Source of the DNA: Arthrobacter sp. M4
GTDB lineage: Bacteria; Actinomycetota; Actinomycetes; Actinomycetales; Micrococcaceae
NCBI RefSeq assembly: GCF_020251205.1
Contig: NZ_JAIWYX010000008.1
Span: 248,001-312,000, forward strand
Reading direction: 5' to 3'
Length of the DNA stretch: 64,000 nucleotides
How positions within the stretch are numbered: the first letter of the stretch is position 1; every line of letters begins with the position of its first letter. Below, piece by piece: positions 51,398-60,625 of this stretch. The notes beneath the pieces are model-generated. The model was not told where the DNA came from and searched no databases. It worked only from the letters and a program-made list of their open reading frames with translations. The translations under genes and the position numbers were made by a program.

Positions 51398-54082
51398 GGC
51401 GATGGGGATTGATCCGCCCGGGACGCCTGAGCCCGCGGGAGCCAGGACAGTTACCTTATGTGTGGTTGTTGCGGTGGCCCCATCGTTGTCAGTGACTGTA
51501 AGGGAGACGTTGTAGGCCCCGGGCAGGGCGTAGCTGTGGCTTGCGGCTATTCCATTGCCTCCCGTCGAGTCACCAAAGTCCCAGGTGTATGCCGTGATGA
51601 CGCCATCCGGATCGCTTGAACCCAGGCCGTTGACCGACACGGTGAGGTTGGACGTTGACGACGTGAAGGAAGCCGTCGGCGCAAGCGTGCCAAACGCCCC
51701 GAACTGGTAGTGCGCTGCGACGGTTTCCGGCGCCAGGACCGTTGGGTAGATGGCAACGTCGTCGATGGTCCCGGCGAAGTAATGGCTGGAAGGCTGGGAC
51801 GGCCAGCCGCTCAGGGTATCTCCGCCGATCCGCCAATAGCCGAGGCTGCGGGCTTCCCCGTAGGTGGCATCAGCGCGCTGGGCGACCAACTGCCCGTCAA
51901 CATAAAGCTTCATTCCGCCGGGACCCAGCTGGCCGGTTGCTTGGTGCCAGTTGCCGTCATTGAATGCGGCGCCGCTGTTGAGCGTGGCCAGCAGTGGGCC
52001 GTTGGTGCCAAAGAAGACCCTGCCGCTGTTGTCCATGTACAGATGACGGTCAAAGACGTCGGAGTTCCCCGAGCTGGAGCCGCCGAATCCCACGATCTTC
52101 CCGCCGAGTGTAGTAGTGGTCTTGAACCACGCTTCAACCGTGAAGATATTCGGACCCGCGATTGGCGTCTGCGTTGAGGCATACCCGGCCCACGTGCCGT
52201 CAAAACTGCTGGCAGTGTCCGCGTCGCCCTTCAGTGCGCCAGGAACCCCAGGAGCGACCCCCGGTGCCAGAACCACGTTGGAGAGGCCTGCGAGGTCGAG
52301 TCCCGGTCCGCCGAATCCGCCCAGCCGCCAATAACCGTCCGCTCCGTCGTGCAAGACGCGTTGCGCGTACGGTCCAACGGCTGCGGTGCCTGCAACAGTG
52401 ACGGTCAGTGTTTCGGAGCTCGCAACATTGCCGAACGGGTCAGTTGCCTGGATGCGGTAGCTGTGCACGGAACCTGGAGGAAGCCCGGAATCCGTGTAGC
52501 TCATAATCGGGCGGTTCCAGAACGTGGAGGCCTCGGTTGCTGAATAGATTGGAGCAGCCGCGTTGTTGTCCCTGATCAACGAGTAGCTGAGGTTTTCGTT
52601 GTCACGGTCCCAGTTGGCTTTCCACGCGATCCGGACGGTGCCGGGAGCAAGGGACTGCACCGTGGGATTGAATCGTGACCCATTAGCCCGTGGCCCTTGC
52701 CCATTAGGCGCAATGGCCTTCACTGCAAAGCGCACAAGGCCTTGCTGGGACGTGCCGTTGACAGTGGGGAACTCGCCGCCCAGGACAACGTAATTTGCGT
52801 TGCCCGTGACTGTCCACGGACCCTGATTCTGGCCCGTGAACATACCGTCCTGAAGATCGGGGAACCACGTCAGCAGGCTGGGCGCCGGAGTTCCTGCCCA
52901 GTTGGCGTAGAAGGGTGTTGTGGGGTCTCTGTTCAGGACTCCCGTAGCGTTCCGACTGAAGGCGAGCGCGCGCTGGTAGGACGGTGGCGAGGCCTGCGGG
53001 AATCCGCCCACGTTCCCGCAATAGTGTGCGTGGCCCACTACATAGACGGCCGCGCCTGCCGCGTGGGTTCCGTAGCTGTCTCCGTGGCAGTCCTCCAGCC
53101 ACTTCACCGAGCCGTTTGACCAATTGGCCGAGAAAGCCCCCTCAAGGTTGCCTCCGCCGCCGAAGACGTAGCCCGAGCCATACAGGTTTGTGCCGTCTGA
53201 TGACAGGTTGGTGATCCCTGCGTCCGGTCCGCCGTTGCGGATTGCCGAGTTTGCCACGAACTCCCGGGTTGCCCCGGTGACGGCATCCACCATCCCCAAG
53301 CCGTAGCCGGGGTTGCTGGAACCGTTCAATGAGGTGAATGCGCCGCCAACCGCGACCTTTGTTCCGTCAGGCGAAACTTCGACGGCGTTGACTCGCCCTC
53401 CTTCGGCCGCTGGTGCCCAGCTTTCCACCAGCACGCCAGCAGCATCCACCGCCGCCAGCCGCAGCCTGGGCGTCGAACCGACAGCCGTGAAAAGGCCACC
53501 CAGATACACCGTTCCGCCCCTCACCGCGATGTCCCTGACCGAAGCATTCATCTTGGGCAGGAACGTGGGGATCAAAGCGCCGGTTGTGGCATCCAGGGCA
53601 GCGGTCCGCCAGACTTTGGTCCCGCTGACGTCCGTGAAATCCCCGCCTACGTACAGCACTGAACCGTCCGGCGAGGCCTTGATCGTGTAGGCCGCGGCAT
53701 TCAGGACGGGTGCAAAACCAGGGATGAGGTTCCCGGTAGTGATGTTGTAGGCCAGGATGTTCCCACGGGCTGTGGTCCCAACCCCGGGAGCTGAGCCAGC
53801 CGGGCGGGCTGTGCTGAACGCACCCACCGCGTACACGGTGTTGCCAACAATGGCCTGCTGCCAGACCACCCCGTCAATCTGCACCGTGGGAAGGGCGTCA
53901 GCCGAGACGGTTGGCGGAATCCCTGGGGTGGTCGGAGCCGTATCGGCTGAAGAGAGGGGAGCGGCCAGCATCGCTGCGGAGACCGCCAAAGCCAGGCCGC
54001 ACAGGAAGGCCACGGCGCGTCTGCCCGTGCCAGCCGCCATGCGTGCGCCAATCCTAGCTTTTGCAGCCTCAACGACTCCCAT
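50312..54082 (-). CDS. Large secreted LamG/PKD protein with three C-terminal repeats
   Basis: The 1256-residue protein has a signal peptide (F-L-C-G-L-A-L-A-V-S-A-A-M-L-A, cleavage near residue 47), an N-terminal beta-propeller-like region with repeated V-Y-V/L-G-G-x-F motifs, an Fn3-like segment near 500, a LamG/concanavalin-like domain (D-G-Y-W-R-L-G ... V-E-A-W-F-K-T ... G-N-W-H-Q-A-T), a PKD domain (S-S-D-P-D-G-V-I-T-A-Y-T-W-D-F-G-D-S) and three repeats of about 125 residues at the C-terminus. It is probably a cell-surface carbohydrate- or wall-binding protein; no catalytic motif is visible. ATG at 54082 has AAAGGA 7 bases ahead. No sortase motif; the repeats may anchor it. Confidence 0.85.
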   Translation of the reverse strand: MGVVEAAKARIGARMAAGTGRRAVAFLCGLALAVSAAMLAAPLSSADTAPTTPGIPPTVSADALPTVQIDGVVWQQAIVGNTVYAVGAFSTARPAGSAPGVGTTARGNILAYNITTGNLIPGFAPVLNAAAYTIKASPDGSVLYVGGDFTDVSGTKVWRTAALDATTGALIPTFLPKMNASVRDIAVRGGTVYLGGLFTAVGSTPRLRLAAVDAAGVLVESWAPAAEGGRVNAVEVSPDGTKVAVGGAFTSLNGSSNPGYGLGMVDAVTGATREFVANSAIRNGGPDAGITNLSSDGTNLYGSGYVFGGGGNLEGAFSANWSNGSVKWLEDCHGDSYGTHAAGAAVYVVGHAHYCGNVGGFPQASPPSYQRALAFSRNATGVLNRDPTTPFYANWAGTPAPSLLTWFPDLQDGMFTGQNQGPWTVTGNANYVVLGGEFPTVNGTSQQGLVRFAVKAIAPNGQGPRANGSRFNPTVQSLAPGTVRIAWKANWDRDNENLSYSLIRDNNAAAPIYSATEASTFWNRPIMSYTDSGLPPGSVHSYRIQATDPFGNVASSETLTVTVAGTAAVGPYAQRVLHDGADGYWRLGGFGGPGLDLAGLSNVVLAPGVAPGVPGALKGDADTASSFDGTWAGYASTQTPIAGPNIFTVEAWFKTTTTLGGKIVGFGGSSSGNSDVFDRHLYMDNSGRVFFGTNGPLLATLNSGAAFNDGNWHQATGQLGPGGMKLYVDGQLVAQRADATYGEARSLGYWRIGGDTLSGWPSQPSSHYFAGTIDDVAIYPTVLAPETVAAHYQFGAFGTLAPTASFTSSTSNLTVSVNGLGSSDPDGVITAYTWDFGDSTGGNGIAASHSYALPGAYNVSLTVTDNDGATATTTHKVTVLAPAGSGVPGGSIPIATSRFLDTRKSTGAVPGGGTVSFQAAGMNGVPANASAVVVNLTVTEARAAGFLTAYASGSETPNASNVNYGPGQTVPNLAVVPLGPDGKVTVANTSSGSAQIIADISAYFKGGNPTAAGAFVAMAPSRFLDTRNSTGPIAGGGTAALQVGGVGGVPATVSAVVVNLTVTETRAAGYLTAYGSGSALPNASNVNYGPGQTVPNLAVVPVGPDGKIAITNTSAGTTQLVADVSGYFLSGAPAGSGAFGSISPTRFLDTRTSAPVPGGGSVTFHVAGVGGVPANAAGVWVNLTVTQPTSYGYLTAYASGLPTPDASNVNYVSGLTVPNMAYVPIGPDGTVTIANTEPGWGASVQVIADVAGYSLK

Positions 54083-54248
54083 GACCACGTCCTTTGGGCT
54101 TAGGGAAGCAACCCTCCCTCCGAGTTAACCGCCGCGGAAAGGTGCACACATCCGTAGCGGGTACTCGAACTGGCGCCCAGTGCGTCGGTACCTCGGCTAC
54201 TCGGTACTCACTTTTAGGCAGGCCGGACGTTGGGAAACCAGTAGTCCC

Positions 54249-55205
54249 CTAGATTGCTGAGCCCTGGGCTGCCGTGTCGCGCGCTGTTGGGCTTTGGGTT
54301 TCCACACCGAGCCTTTCAAGGCGCTTTCGGGCCGCCATTTCGCTGGCGCTCACGCCGCCAAGGGACAGCCGAATGATTCCCAGCACCACGCGCGCTGCGA
54401 GGATCGCGGGGAACGGGAACGGACCAACCTTGGCTTTGGATAGGCCCAACAGCTCCCGATACTTCGGTTCAAGGCTGGCGACGGCGGCAGCGAACAGGAT
54501 CCGATACCCGGGCCGTAGGACCGGGTGCAACGGAGGCCGGTGCATAAAAGCAACGGTCTCAGCCAACCGCTCATCAGAACGAAGGTCTCCAGCGTCGTAC
54601 CAGCGGTCCAATTCGGCCTTCACTTCCGCCTCGGTCAGCGGCGGGTTCTCGATTCCCATCATCCGCCCGGCCTGGGCCCATTCACGGACGTAGGCATCGG
54701 GGCCGCCCGGTATCGGCCGCCCCCAGATCCGTTGCGCGGCGAGGAAGGAATCTGCATAAGCCACATGGACCCAACGGAGCAATTCCGGGTCGTTCGCCGA
54801 GTAGCGGCGCGTGGCGCCATGAGCGTCAACGTAATAACCCTGGACTTTGTCATGGATGCGCTTGACGGTTCGCGTGGCTGCATCCGCAGCCTCCCGCGAT
54901 CCATAGGTGACCGTGAATATCCAGCGGATGGTGCTGGCGAGCCTGCCCAGCGGGTCACGACGGAATCCGGAGTGGTCGTAAACACCTGCCAGGGCGCCTG
55001 GATGGAGGGACTGCATCAACAGCACGCGGATCCCGGCAACGATGGTGGACATGGATCCATGGACGGCCCACACAGCGGAGCCGGGCAGGTGATAGCCGGC
55101 GTCGGACCCGTCTGCGAGCTGCCGCACCCAGTCTGGCGGCACGTCCGGCTGGCCCGTGAAGGCGCGCCGAAGCTCAGCCTTCAGGACCTTGGCCACATTC
55201 TCCAT
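54249..55205 (-). CDS. Oxygenase MpaB-like protein (DUF2236)
   Basis: This protein of about 318 residues matches the DUF2236 group, which includes MpaB and the rubber oxygenase Lcp haem domain. Typical pieces are L-M-Q-S-L-H-P-G-A-L-A-G-V, H-S-G-F-R-R-D-P-L-G-R-L and, later, R-W-V-H-V-A-Y-A-D-S-F-L-A-A-Q; conserved His and Arg here would bind haem. It is likely a cytoplasmic or membrane-associated oxidoreductase; the substrate is unknown. The start is uncertain: the frame reaches 55289 by TTG, but the ATG at 55205 is the first good codon, with only a weak ribosome site. Confidence 0.82.
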   Translation of the reverse strand: MENVAKVLKAELRRAFTGQPDVPPDWVRQLADGSDAGYHLPGSAVWAVHGSMSTIVAGIRVLLMQSLHPGALAGVYDHSGFRRDPLGRLASTIRWIFTVTYGSREAADAATRTVKRIHDKVQGYYVDAHGATRRYSANDPELLRWVHVAYADSFLAAQRIWGRPIPGGPDAYVREWAQAGRMMGIENPPLTEAEVKAELDRWYDAGDLRSDERLAETVAFMHRPPLHPVLRPGYRILFAAAVASLEPKYRELLGLSKAKVGPFPFPAILAARVVLGIIRLSLGGVSASEMAARKRLERLGVETQSPTARDTAAQGSAI

Positions 55206-55316
55206 GCTCAATTCGACATCGGGCAGCCGACAAATGTACAGATCCCGCGCCGATAACGAGTACTCCCGGAACGGAATCGAGTAGGGCAAGTGGTCCGCTG
55301 GCGTGGAAATACGGCA

Positions 55317-55350
55317 ACCGCCGCCGGTCCCCTGAGGGTCCGACGGCGGT
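55317..55350. terminator. Hairpin between MFS and DUF2236 genes
   Basis: ACCGCCGCCGG (55317-55327) pairs with CCGACGGCGGT (55340-55350) with one wobble and a 12-base loop. Further repeats built on GACCGGTGCC and GGACCGGTCC occupy 55395-55421 just after the MFS stop. No U-run is present, so this is a weak terminator candidate. Confidence 0.5.
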
Positions 55351-55424
55351 CCGGCCGTTGAGCTGCGCGGTGCCTTTGGCGCGCGGTGCCTGTGGCGACC
55401 GGTGCCCTTAGGGGACCGGTCCCT

Positions 55425-56870
55425 TTAGGCGGCCAGGGCGACCGCCCGGCGTCGGGCAGGTGCCGCCGCCACCAGCAAGGCGGCGATCGCGACGCCGGCA
55501 CTCAGCATGAGTCCCGGACGGAACTGGTCCAGCATGGCGGCGGCAGATGGAACTTCGCTGCCGTGGTGGCCGCTGACGATGGCGGTGGTGACTGCCAGGA
55601 CCAGAGCGGCCCCAACCTGGGTGCTGGTCTGGATGAGGCCCGCCGCCAGGCCCTGCTCAGAGTCCTTGATCCCGGCGGTCGCCTGGACGTTGATCGACGG
55701 GAAGGCCAGGGCAAAGCCGATGCCCAGCAGGATGATGGAAGGCAGGATGTCCAGGGCGTAGTTGGGCGTGGTGCCAACACGAAGGAACAGCACGTACCCA
55801 AGCCCCAGCGAGACCAGGCCCGTAAGGATGAGCCGGGTTGCGCCGAACACGTTGATGAGGCGGTCAGCGAACGGTGCACTGGTGGCGACAATCAAACCGG
55901 CAGGCAGCAGGGCCAAGGCCATACCCAGGGGGCTCCACCCAAGCACGGACTGCAGGAACAACGTGACGATGAACTGGAAGCTCAAGTAGGAGCCGAAGAG
56001 GCCGATTGCACTGAGGTTGGCCCGTGCAACCCAACCCTCACGGAGGATGCCGAAGCGGATAAGCGGATGCTTGACCTTGTTCTCGATGACTGCGAAAGCC
56101 CCCAGCACGGCGGCAGAGACTACGAATCCGGCGATTGTTGCCACAGATCCCCAGCCCTGCTCGGGTGCGGAAACCAGCGTGTAGACGAGCCCCAGCATGC
56201 CGAGCGCCAGCGTGACGGCGCCCCAGAGGTCGTGGCCACCGTCCTTGGCATCCGGCGTGTCACGGGGAATAAAGAAGTAGCCAAGGACTACCACCAGCAC
56301 GGCCACCGGCACGGACGCCAGGAAGGTCCAACGCCAGCTCAGGCTGGTCATCAGGCCGCCCACCACAAGGCCCAGCGAGAATCCGCTGGCGCCAAACGTG
56401 GTGAAGATGGAAAGGGCCTTGTTGCGCTCGCGGCCCTCGGCGAAGTTGGTGGTAATGATCGAGAACCCGGTGGGCGCGGTGAACGCTGCAGCCAGGCCCT
56501 TGACGAAGCGGGTGGCGATGAGGACGGTTGGGTCGTTCACCAGTCCACCCAGCAGCGAAGCGGCCGCGAAGACGGACAGGGCGACAAGGAAGATTCGACG
56601 GCGGCCCAGCAGGTCGGCGAGCCGGCCTCCCAGGAGCAGGAGGCTGCCGTAGCCAAGGACGTAGGCGGACACGATCCACTGCAGCGAATCGGTGCCAAGG
56701 TTGAGTTCGTGTCCGATGGACGGCAGGGCGACGCCCACCATGGAGACATCCAGGCCGTCCAGGGCCAGGACGGTGCAGACAACCATCAGCAGGAGCCATT
56801 GGGTGCGGGTCCAGCGAATGGCCGAGGCGATCGGTTCGGCTGTTCGTTCGAGGGTGGTGGGTGATGTCAT
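55425..56870 (-). CDS. MFS transporter, DHA2 (EmrB/QacA) type
   Basis: This 481-residue transporter has about fourteen hydrophobic segments. The DHA2 marks are L-D-x-L-D-V-S-M-V-G-V-A-L-P-S-I in helix 1, W-I-V-S-A-Y-V-L-G-Y-G-S-L-L-L-L-G-G-R-L-A-D-L-L-G-R-R-R (motif A) and G-F-S-L-G-L-V-V-G-G motif C-like in helix 5, typical of proton-driven drug or metabolite export. The ATG at 56870 is the family-like start; one at 56906 is possible. It is divergent from a MarR gene with three TGACG-based sites between them, so its expression is probably induced by a compound it exports. Confidence 0.93.
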   Translation of the reverse strand: MTSPTTLERTAEPIASAIRWTRTQWLLLMVVCTVLALDGLDVSMVGVALPSIGHELNLGTDSLQWIVSAYVLGYGSLLLLGGRLADLLGRRRIFLVALSVFAAASLLGGLVNDPTVLIATRFVKGLAAAFTAPTGFSIITTNFAEGRERNKALSIFTTFGASGFSLGLVVGGLMTSLSWRWTFLASVPVAVLVVVLGYFFIPRDTPDAKDGGHDLWGAVTLALGMLGLVYTLVSAPEQGWGSVATIAGFVVSAAVLGAFAVIENKVKHPLIRFGILREGWVARANLSAIGLFGSYLSFQFIVTLFLQSVLGWSPLGMALALLPAGLIVATSAPFADRLINVFGATRLILTGLVSLGLGYVLFLRVGTTPNYALDILPSIILLGIGFALAFPSINVQATAGIKDSEQGLAAGLIQTSTQVGAALVLAVTTAIVSGHHGSEVPSAAAMLDQFRPGLMLSAGVAIAALLVAAAPARRRAVALAA

Positions 56871-56884
56871 GGCAACCAAGCTAT

Positions 56885-56936
56885 ATGACGCGTCATTCAA
56901 TGACAAGGAATATGACGTGGAATTTTATGACGTGGA
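56885..56936. promoter_or_regulatory. TGACG-based operator cluster between MFS and MarR genes
   Basis: ATGACGCGTCAT (56885-56896) is a perfect 12-base palindrome. TATGACGTGGA occurs twice as a direct repeat at 56911-56921 and 56926-56936, starts 15 bases apart. All share ATGACG. The cluster fills most of the 98-base gap and overlaps the probable promoters of both genes. Confidence 0.75.
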
Positions 56937-56968
56937 CTTTAAATCGCTGGTCGCCTAGAATGGGGGGC

Positions 56969-57346
56969 ATGGCAACGACGAAGGACCGCCAGCTGGTTGA
57001 GCAATGGCGCAGCATCCAGGACGCGTACTTCCGCACGTCATGCGCACTGGATCGGGTGCTGGACGCCAAGTTCAATATCGGACTCAACGAGTTCGAGATC
57101 CTGGATCTTGTGGCCGAGAACGAGCAGCCGCATTGCCGCATGAAGGAACTGGGCGAACGCACTCCCATGTCCCAAAGCGCCGTCTCCAAAGTGGTTGACA
57201 GGCTTGAGAAGGCGGGGCTCTTGACCCGCCTGTCCTGCGCCGATGATCGCCGGTCACTCTTCCTGGAACTCACCGAAGCGGGCCGAACGCTGTACGCTGC
57301 CGCCGCCGTGGAACACCGCAATCTTCTCAAAGAGAACCTGGGCTGA
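56969..57346 (+). CDS. MarR-family regulator of the divergent MFS exporter
   Basis: This 125-residue MarR protein shows L-N-E-F-E-I-L-D-L-V-A, R-M-K-E-L-G-E-R-T-P-M-S-Q-S-A-V-S-K-V-V-D-R-L-E-K-A-G-L as the helix-turn-helix and D-D-R-R-S-L-F-L-E-L-T-E-A-G-R in the wing. ATG at 56969 is chosen; GGGGGG directly ahead may serve as ribosome site, and TAGAAT ends 7 bases before, so translation may be near-leaderless. It should repress the divergent DHA2 exporter and itself by binding the TGACG sites. The inducer is unknown. Confidence 0.92.
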   Translation: MATTKDRQLVEQWRSIQDAYFRTSCALDRVLDAKFNIGLNEFEILDLVAENEQPHCRMKELGERTPMSQSAVSKVVDRLEKAGLLTRLSCADDRRSLFLELTEAGRTLYAAAAVEHRNLLKENLG

Positions 57347-57478
57347 GCCCGATTCACAGCAAACTAACAGCCCCCTGTTCGAGCCGCGCTGTTTCCTTTT
57401 GGCTGGACTTGCCGCCACAATTGATGAAGCTTGCCGGACTGCGGTTTTCCGGCAATGGCTTCATCGGGGAGTTCGGCA

Positions 57479-58936
57479 GTGGGAAAACACCAGGAGACGG
57501 GCCTTTATGACCGCCTAGGGCGGTCTGGATGGTTCGGCCGGGCAGCAACGGCGGTTCTGATCTCCGGAGCTGCGCTGTTGAGCTATGGCTTCCAGTCGTG
57601 GACCGTGCTGCCCGCTGGCGCCGATGGGTCCGATGCCAGTGGTGTTGTTGCTCCGGTGCTGCTGGAAACCGGAAGTCCCGGTGCCGCTCCGGCCGTGACC
57701 TCTTCCGTCATTCCATCCGCTGCGGCAACTCCCGTAACAGTCGTCCGCGCCGACCCTGCGGCCATCGTGTCCTTCGAGCGATCGCCCGTCCAGACCATCG
57801 CGAAGGACGGAACCCACCGTTTGACGGTGGCTTCAGCGGACCTAAAGCGTCCTTCAGCTGGCTTTCTCAGTGCTCCACTGGAGGTCCTAAGCCCGAGTTC
57901 GCCGTATGGACTTCGCGTGGACCCCTTCACTGGTGTCGCCGGGGAGTTCCACTGGGGTCAGGATTTCGCCGCGGCTTGCGGAACCCGTGTTTACGCAGCC
58001 GACGCCGGCGTGGTGCGGGCCGTTGGTTGGCACCCCTGGGGCGGTGGGAACCGGGTGGAGATCGACCACGGCAACGGGCTGATCACCACGTACAACCACC
58101 TGCAGGGCATCGGGGTGACCACGGGCCAGTCGGTTCGGGTGGGCGAGGTGATTGCCCGCGTTGGCACAACGGGCTCCTCCACCGGCTGCCACCTCCACTT
58201 CGAGACCATCGTCAACGGTCTCCACACGAACCCCATGAACTGGACGCTCCTGCCCATCCGACAAGTTGATTCGCTGGACGACATCCCGATGGTCAGCTAC
58301 GCGCCCGGAAGCAACACACCATCACCGACGACGCCCGTCTGGGCCGTTCCGGTTGTGGACCCCTCGTCACCGAGCGTAGGTGGCGGCGAACTTGAGCGGC
58401 CGGCTCCTACGCCGACACCAGCAGCGACGCCGACTGGCTCGCCAACCGGGACGCCCAGCGGCTCCGCGACTGGGACACCTACTCCAACAGCGACGCCGAC
58501 TGGCTCGCCGACCGGGACGCCCAGCGGCTCCGCGACTGGTTCGCCTACTCCAACAGCGACGCCGACTGGCTCGCCAACGGGGACGCCCAGCGGCTCCGCG
58601 ACTGGTTCGCCTACTCCAACAGCGACGCCGACTGCCACGCCAACGGGGACGCCCAGCGGCTCTGCGACCGTCACACCAACGCCGACCGCCACGCCAACGC
58701 CGCCGACCACGGCTCCAACACCTGCTGCCACACCGACGTCGGCAGTGACCACCGCGCCGTCCGCGCCCAGTCCCGCTCCAACGGCAACGTCCGGAGCCCT
58801 CACGCCGTCGAGCCCCGCGACAGCGCCGCCGGCTCCTCTGCCGGCACCAGTGGTGCCGTCCGCAACGACGTCAGCGTCGCCGTCGGGCTCCGTAGAGCAG
58901 ACCACGGCCACAGCGACGGCCAGCAACACCAAGTAG
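57479..58936 (+). CDS. M23-family peptidase with long Thr/Pro repeat tail
   Basis: This 485-residue exported protein has a membrane or signal segment near residues 20-36 (A-T-A-V-L-I-S-G-A-A-L-L-S-Y-G-F), then a LytM-type M23 domain: F-H-W-G-Q-D-F (first Zn-ligand His and Asp), G-G-N-R-V-E-I-D-H-G-N-G-L-I-T-T-Y-N-H-L and H-L-H-F (last ligand). M23 enzymes cut peptidoglycan peptide bridges. The C-terminal 190 residues are Thr/Pro/Ser/Ala-rich with four 22-residue repeats, likely a wall-spanning linker. The start is GTG at 57479 with GGGGAG 8 bases ahead; longer frames from 57431 are less likely. Confidence 0.9.
   Translation: MGKHQETGLYDRLGRSGWFGRAATAVLISGAALLSYGFQSWTVLPAGADGSDASGVVAPVLLETGSPGAAPAVTSSVIPSAAATPVTVVRADPAAIVSFERSPVQTIAKDGTHRLTVASADLKRPSAGFLSAPLEVLSPSSPYGLRVDPFTGVAGEFHWGQDFAAACGTRVYAADAGVVRAVGWHPWGGGNRVEIDHGNGLITTYNHLQGIGVTTGQSVRVGEVIARVGTTGSSTGCHLHFETIVNGLHTNPMNWTLLPIRQVDSLDDIPMVSYAPGSNTPSPTTPVWAVPVVDPSSPSVGGGELERPAPTPTPAATPTGSPTGTPSGSATGTPTPTATPTGSPTGTPSGSATGSPTPTATPTGSPTGTPSGSATGSPTPTATPTATPTGTPSGSATVTPTPTATPTPPTTAPTPAATPTSAVTTAPSAPSPAPTATSGALTPSSPATAPPAPLPAPVVPSATTSASPSGSVEQTTATATASNTK
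58427..58690. repeat. Four tandem 66-base repeats in the M23 peptidase gene
   Basis: Units starting at 58427, 58493, 58559 and 58625 share ACGCCGACTGGCTCGCC-like beginnings and GGGACGCCCAGCGGCTC cores. They encode a 22-residue Thr/Pro/Gly/Ser unit. The second and third units are almost identical; the fourth is degenerate. Confidence 0.92.
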
Positions 58937-58997
58937 CCCAAGTAGAATTGTTGGCTGTTGTCCGCCCGCCCTACGTTCCGAGGACCCAACCCACACC

Positions 58998-59483
<486 letters not shown>

Positions 59484-59678
59484 GGCGCCAGAGGCAAGTG
59501 AGTACTGGATGGGACACGCCGAATTAACGAATGAATACCCAGTATATGTACTCGAATTTCCCGAATTTTGAAACATTCCGGTCAATGTTTGCCCCGTGTT
59601 TGCCTTTTGTCTGGTTTCATAAATGTAACTGGGGATTGAACGGGAGGCGCCGTCTCCCACAGATGAAATAAGGCTGTA

Positions 59679-60617
59679 ATGCAGATCATTGAGGCCGAGT
59701 ACCCTCGGCCGAGACACGTCGTACTGCACATCAGTGACCCCCACTTGCTGGGTGGACCGGAGGCCCTCTATGGGGCTGTGGACAGTGAAGGCCAGCTCAT
59801 CCAGCTGTTTGAAGAAGTCCTCTCCTCCGGTGTGCGTCCTGCCGCGGTGGTTTTCACCGGCGATCTCGCCGATCAAGGCGAGCCCGAGGCCTACGCAAAG
59901 CTCCGTGCGATCGTGGACCCCGCCTGCGCGTTGATGGGTGCCCGCGTCGTATGGGCAATGGGCAACCATGACAACCGCGCCAACTTCCGGACAGGCCTTC
60001 TGGACCAGCCCGGAACGAATGAACCCGTGGACCACAGCTACTCTGTGGACGGGCTGCGCATCATCACGCTGGACACCACCGTGCCCGGCTTCCACCACGG
60101 CGAAATCAGCAAGGAACAGCTGGAATGGCTCGCCGAGGAACTCGCCACCCCGGCGCCCGACGGCACCATCCTGGCCCTGCACCACCCGCCCATTCCCAGC
60201 GTCCTGGACCTGGCGGTGCTGGTGGAGCTTCGTGGACAGGGTGCGTTGGCGGACGTTGTTCGTGGCACCGATGTACGCACCATCCTGGGTGGACACCTGC
60301 ATTACTCCACCACCGCCACGTTCGCCGGAATCCCGGTATCCGTGGCCTCGGCGAGCTGCTACACCCAGGACCTGAATGTCGCCCAAGGCGGTACTCGCGG
60401 CCGGGACGGTGCCCAGGCATTCAACCTAGTCCACGTCTACGCGGATACAGTGGTGCATTCGGTGGTGCCTATTGGGGCTTCACCCACGGTTGGCGAGTAC
60501 GTCAGCCCGGAGGAAACCCAGGAGCGGCTTGCCGCCGCCGGCATCCGGATTCCCGAAGACTCCGGCCGGACATCGCACCGCCGCAACACGCCGGCGCCGG
60601 TCCTCACCGGCAGCTAG
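59679..60617 (+). CDS. Metallophosphoesterase, cAMP phosphodiesterase (CpdA)-like
   Basis: This 312-residue calcineurin-like phosphoesterase has the five metal-binding blocks: H-I-S-D-P-H, F-T-G-D-L-A-D, M-G-N-H-D, L-H-H-P-P and G-G-H-L-H-Y. Sequence and length fit the Rv0805/CpdA class of cyclic-nucleotide phosphodiesterases; the last 40 residues are an extension. It would hydrolyse cAMP or another phosphodiester in the cytoplasm. The ATG at 59679 follows AAATAAGGCTGTA. The 195-base gap before it is AT-rich at 59520-59640 and should hold the promoter, whose boxes I cannot fix. Confidence 0.9.
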   Translation: MQIIEAEYPRPRHVVLHISDPHLLGGPEALYGAVDSEGQLIQLFEEVLSSGVRPAAVVFTGDLADQGEPEAYAKLRAIVDPACALMGARVVWAMGNHDNRANFRTGLLDQPGTNEPVDHSYSVDGLRIITLDTTVPGFHHGEISKEQLEWLAEELATPAPDGTILALHHPPIPSVLDLAVLVELRGQGALADVVRGTDVRTILGGHLHYSTTATFAGIPVSVASASCYTQDLNVAQGGTRGRDGAQAFNLVHVYADTVVHSVVPIGASPTVGEYVSPEETQERLAAAGIRIPEDSGRTSHRRNTPAPVLTGS

Positions 60618-60625
60618 GAGGGTAC

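Noticed and set aside
55386..56864. 492-residue open frame antisense to the MFS gene
   Set aside because: Very Gln/Gly/Glu/Asp-rich, as expected for the complement of membrane-helix codons; the MFS frame has clear family motifs.
57347..57478. c-di-AMP riboswitch before the M23 peptidase gene
   Set aside because: Such riboswitches precede many actinobacterial wall hydrolases, but the gap is only about 130 bases and I see none of the conserved core.
58427..58690. CRISPR-like regular repeats
   Set aside because: The 66-base period is head-to-tail without unique spacers and stays in frame within the M23 peptidase gene.
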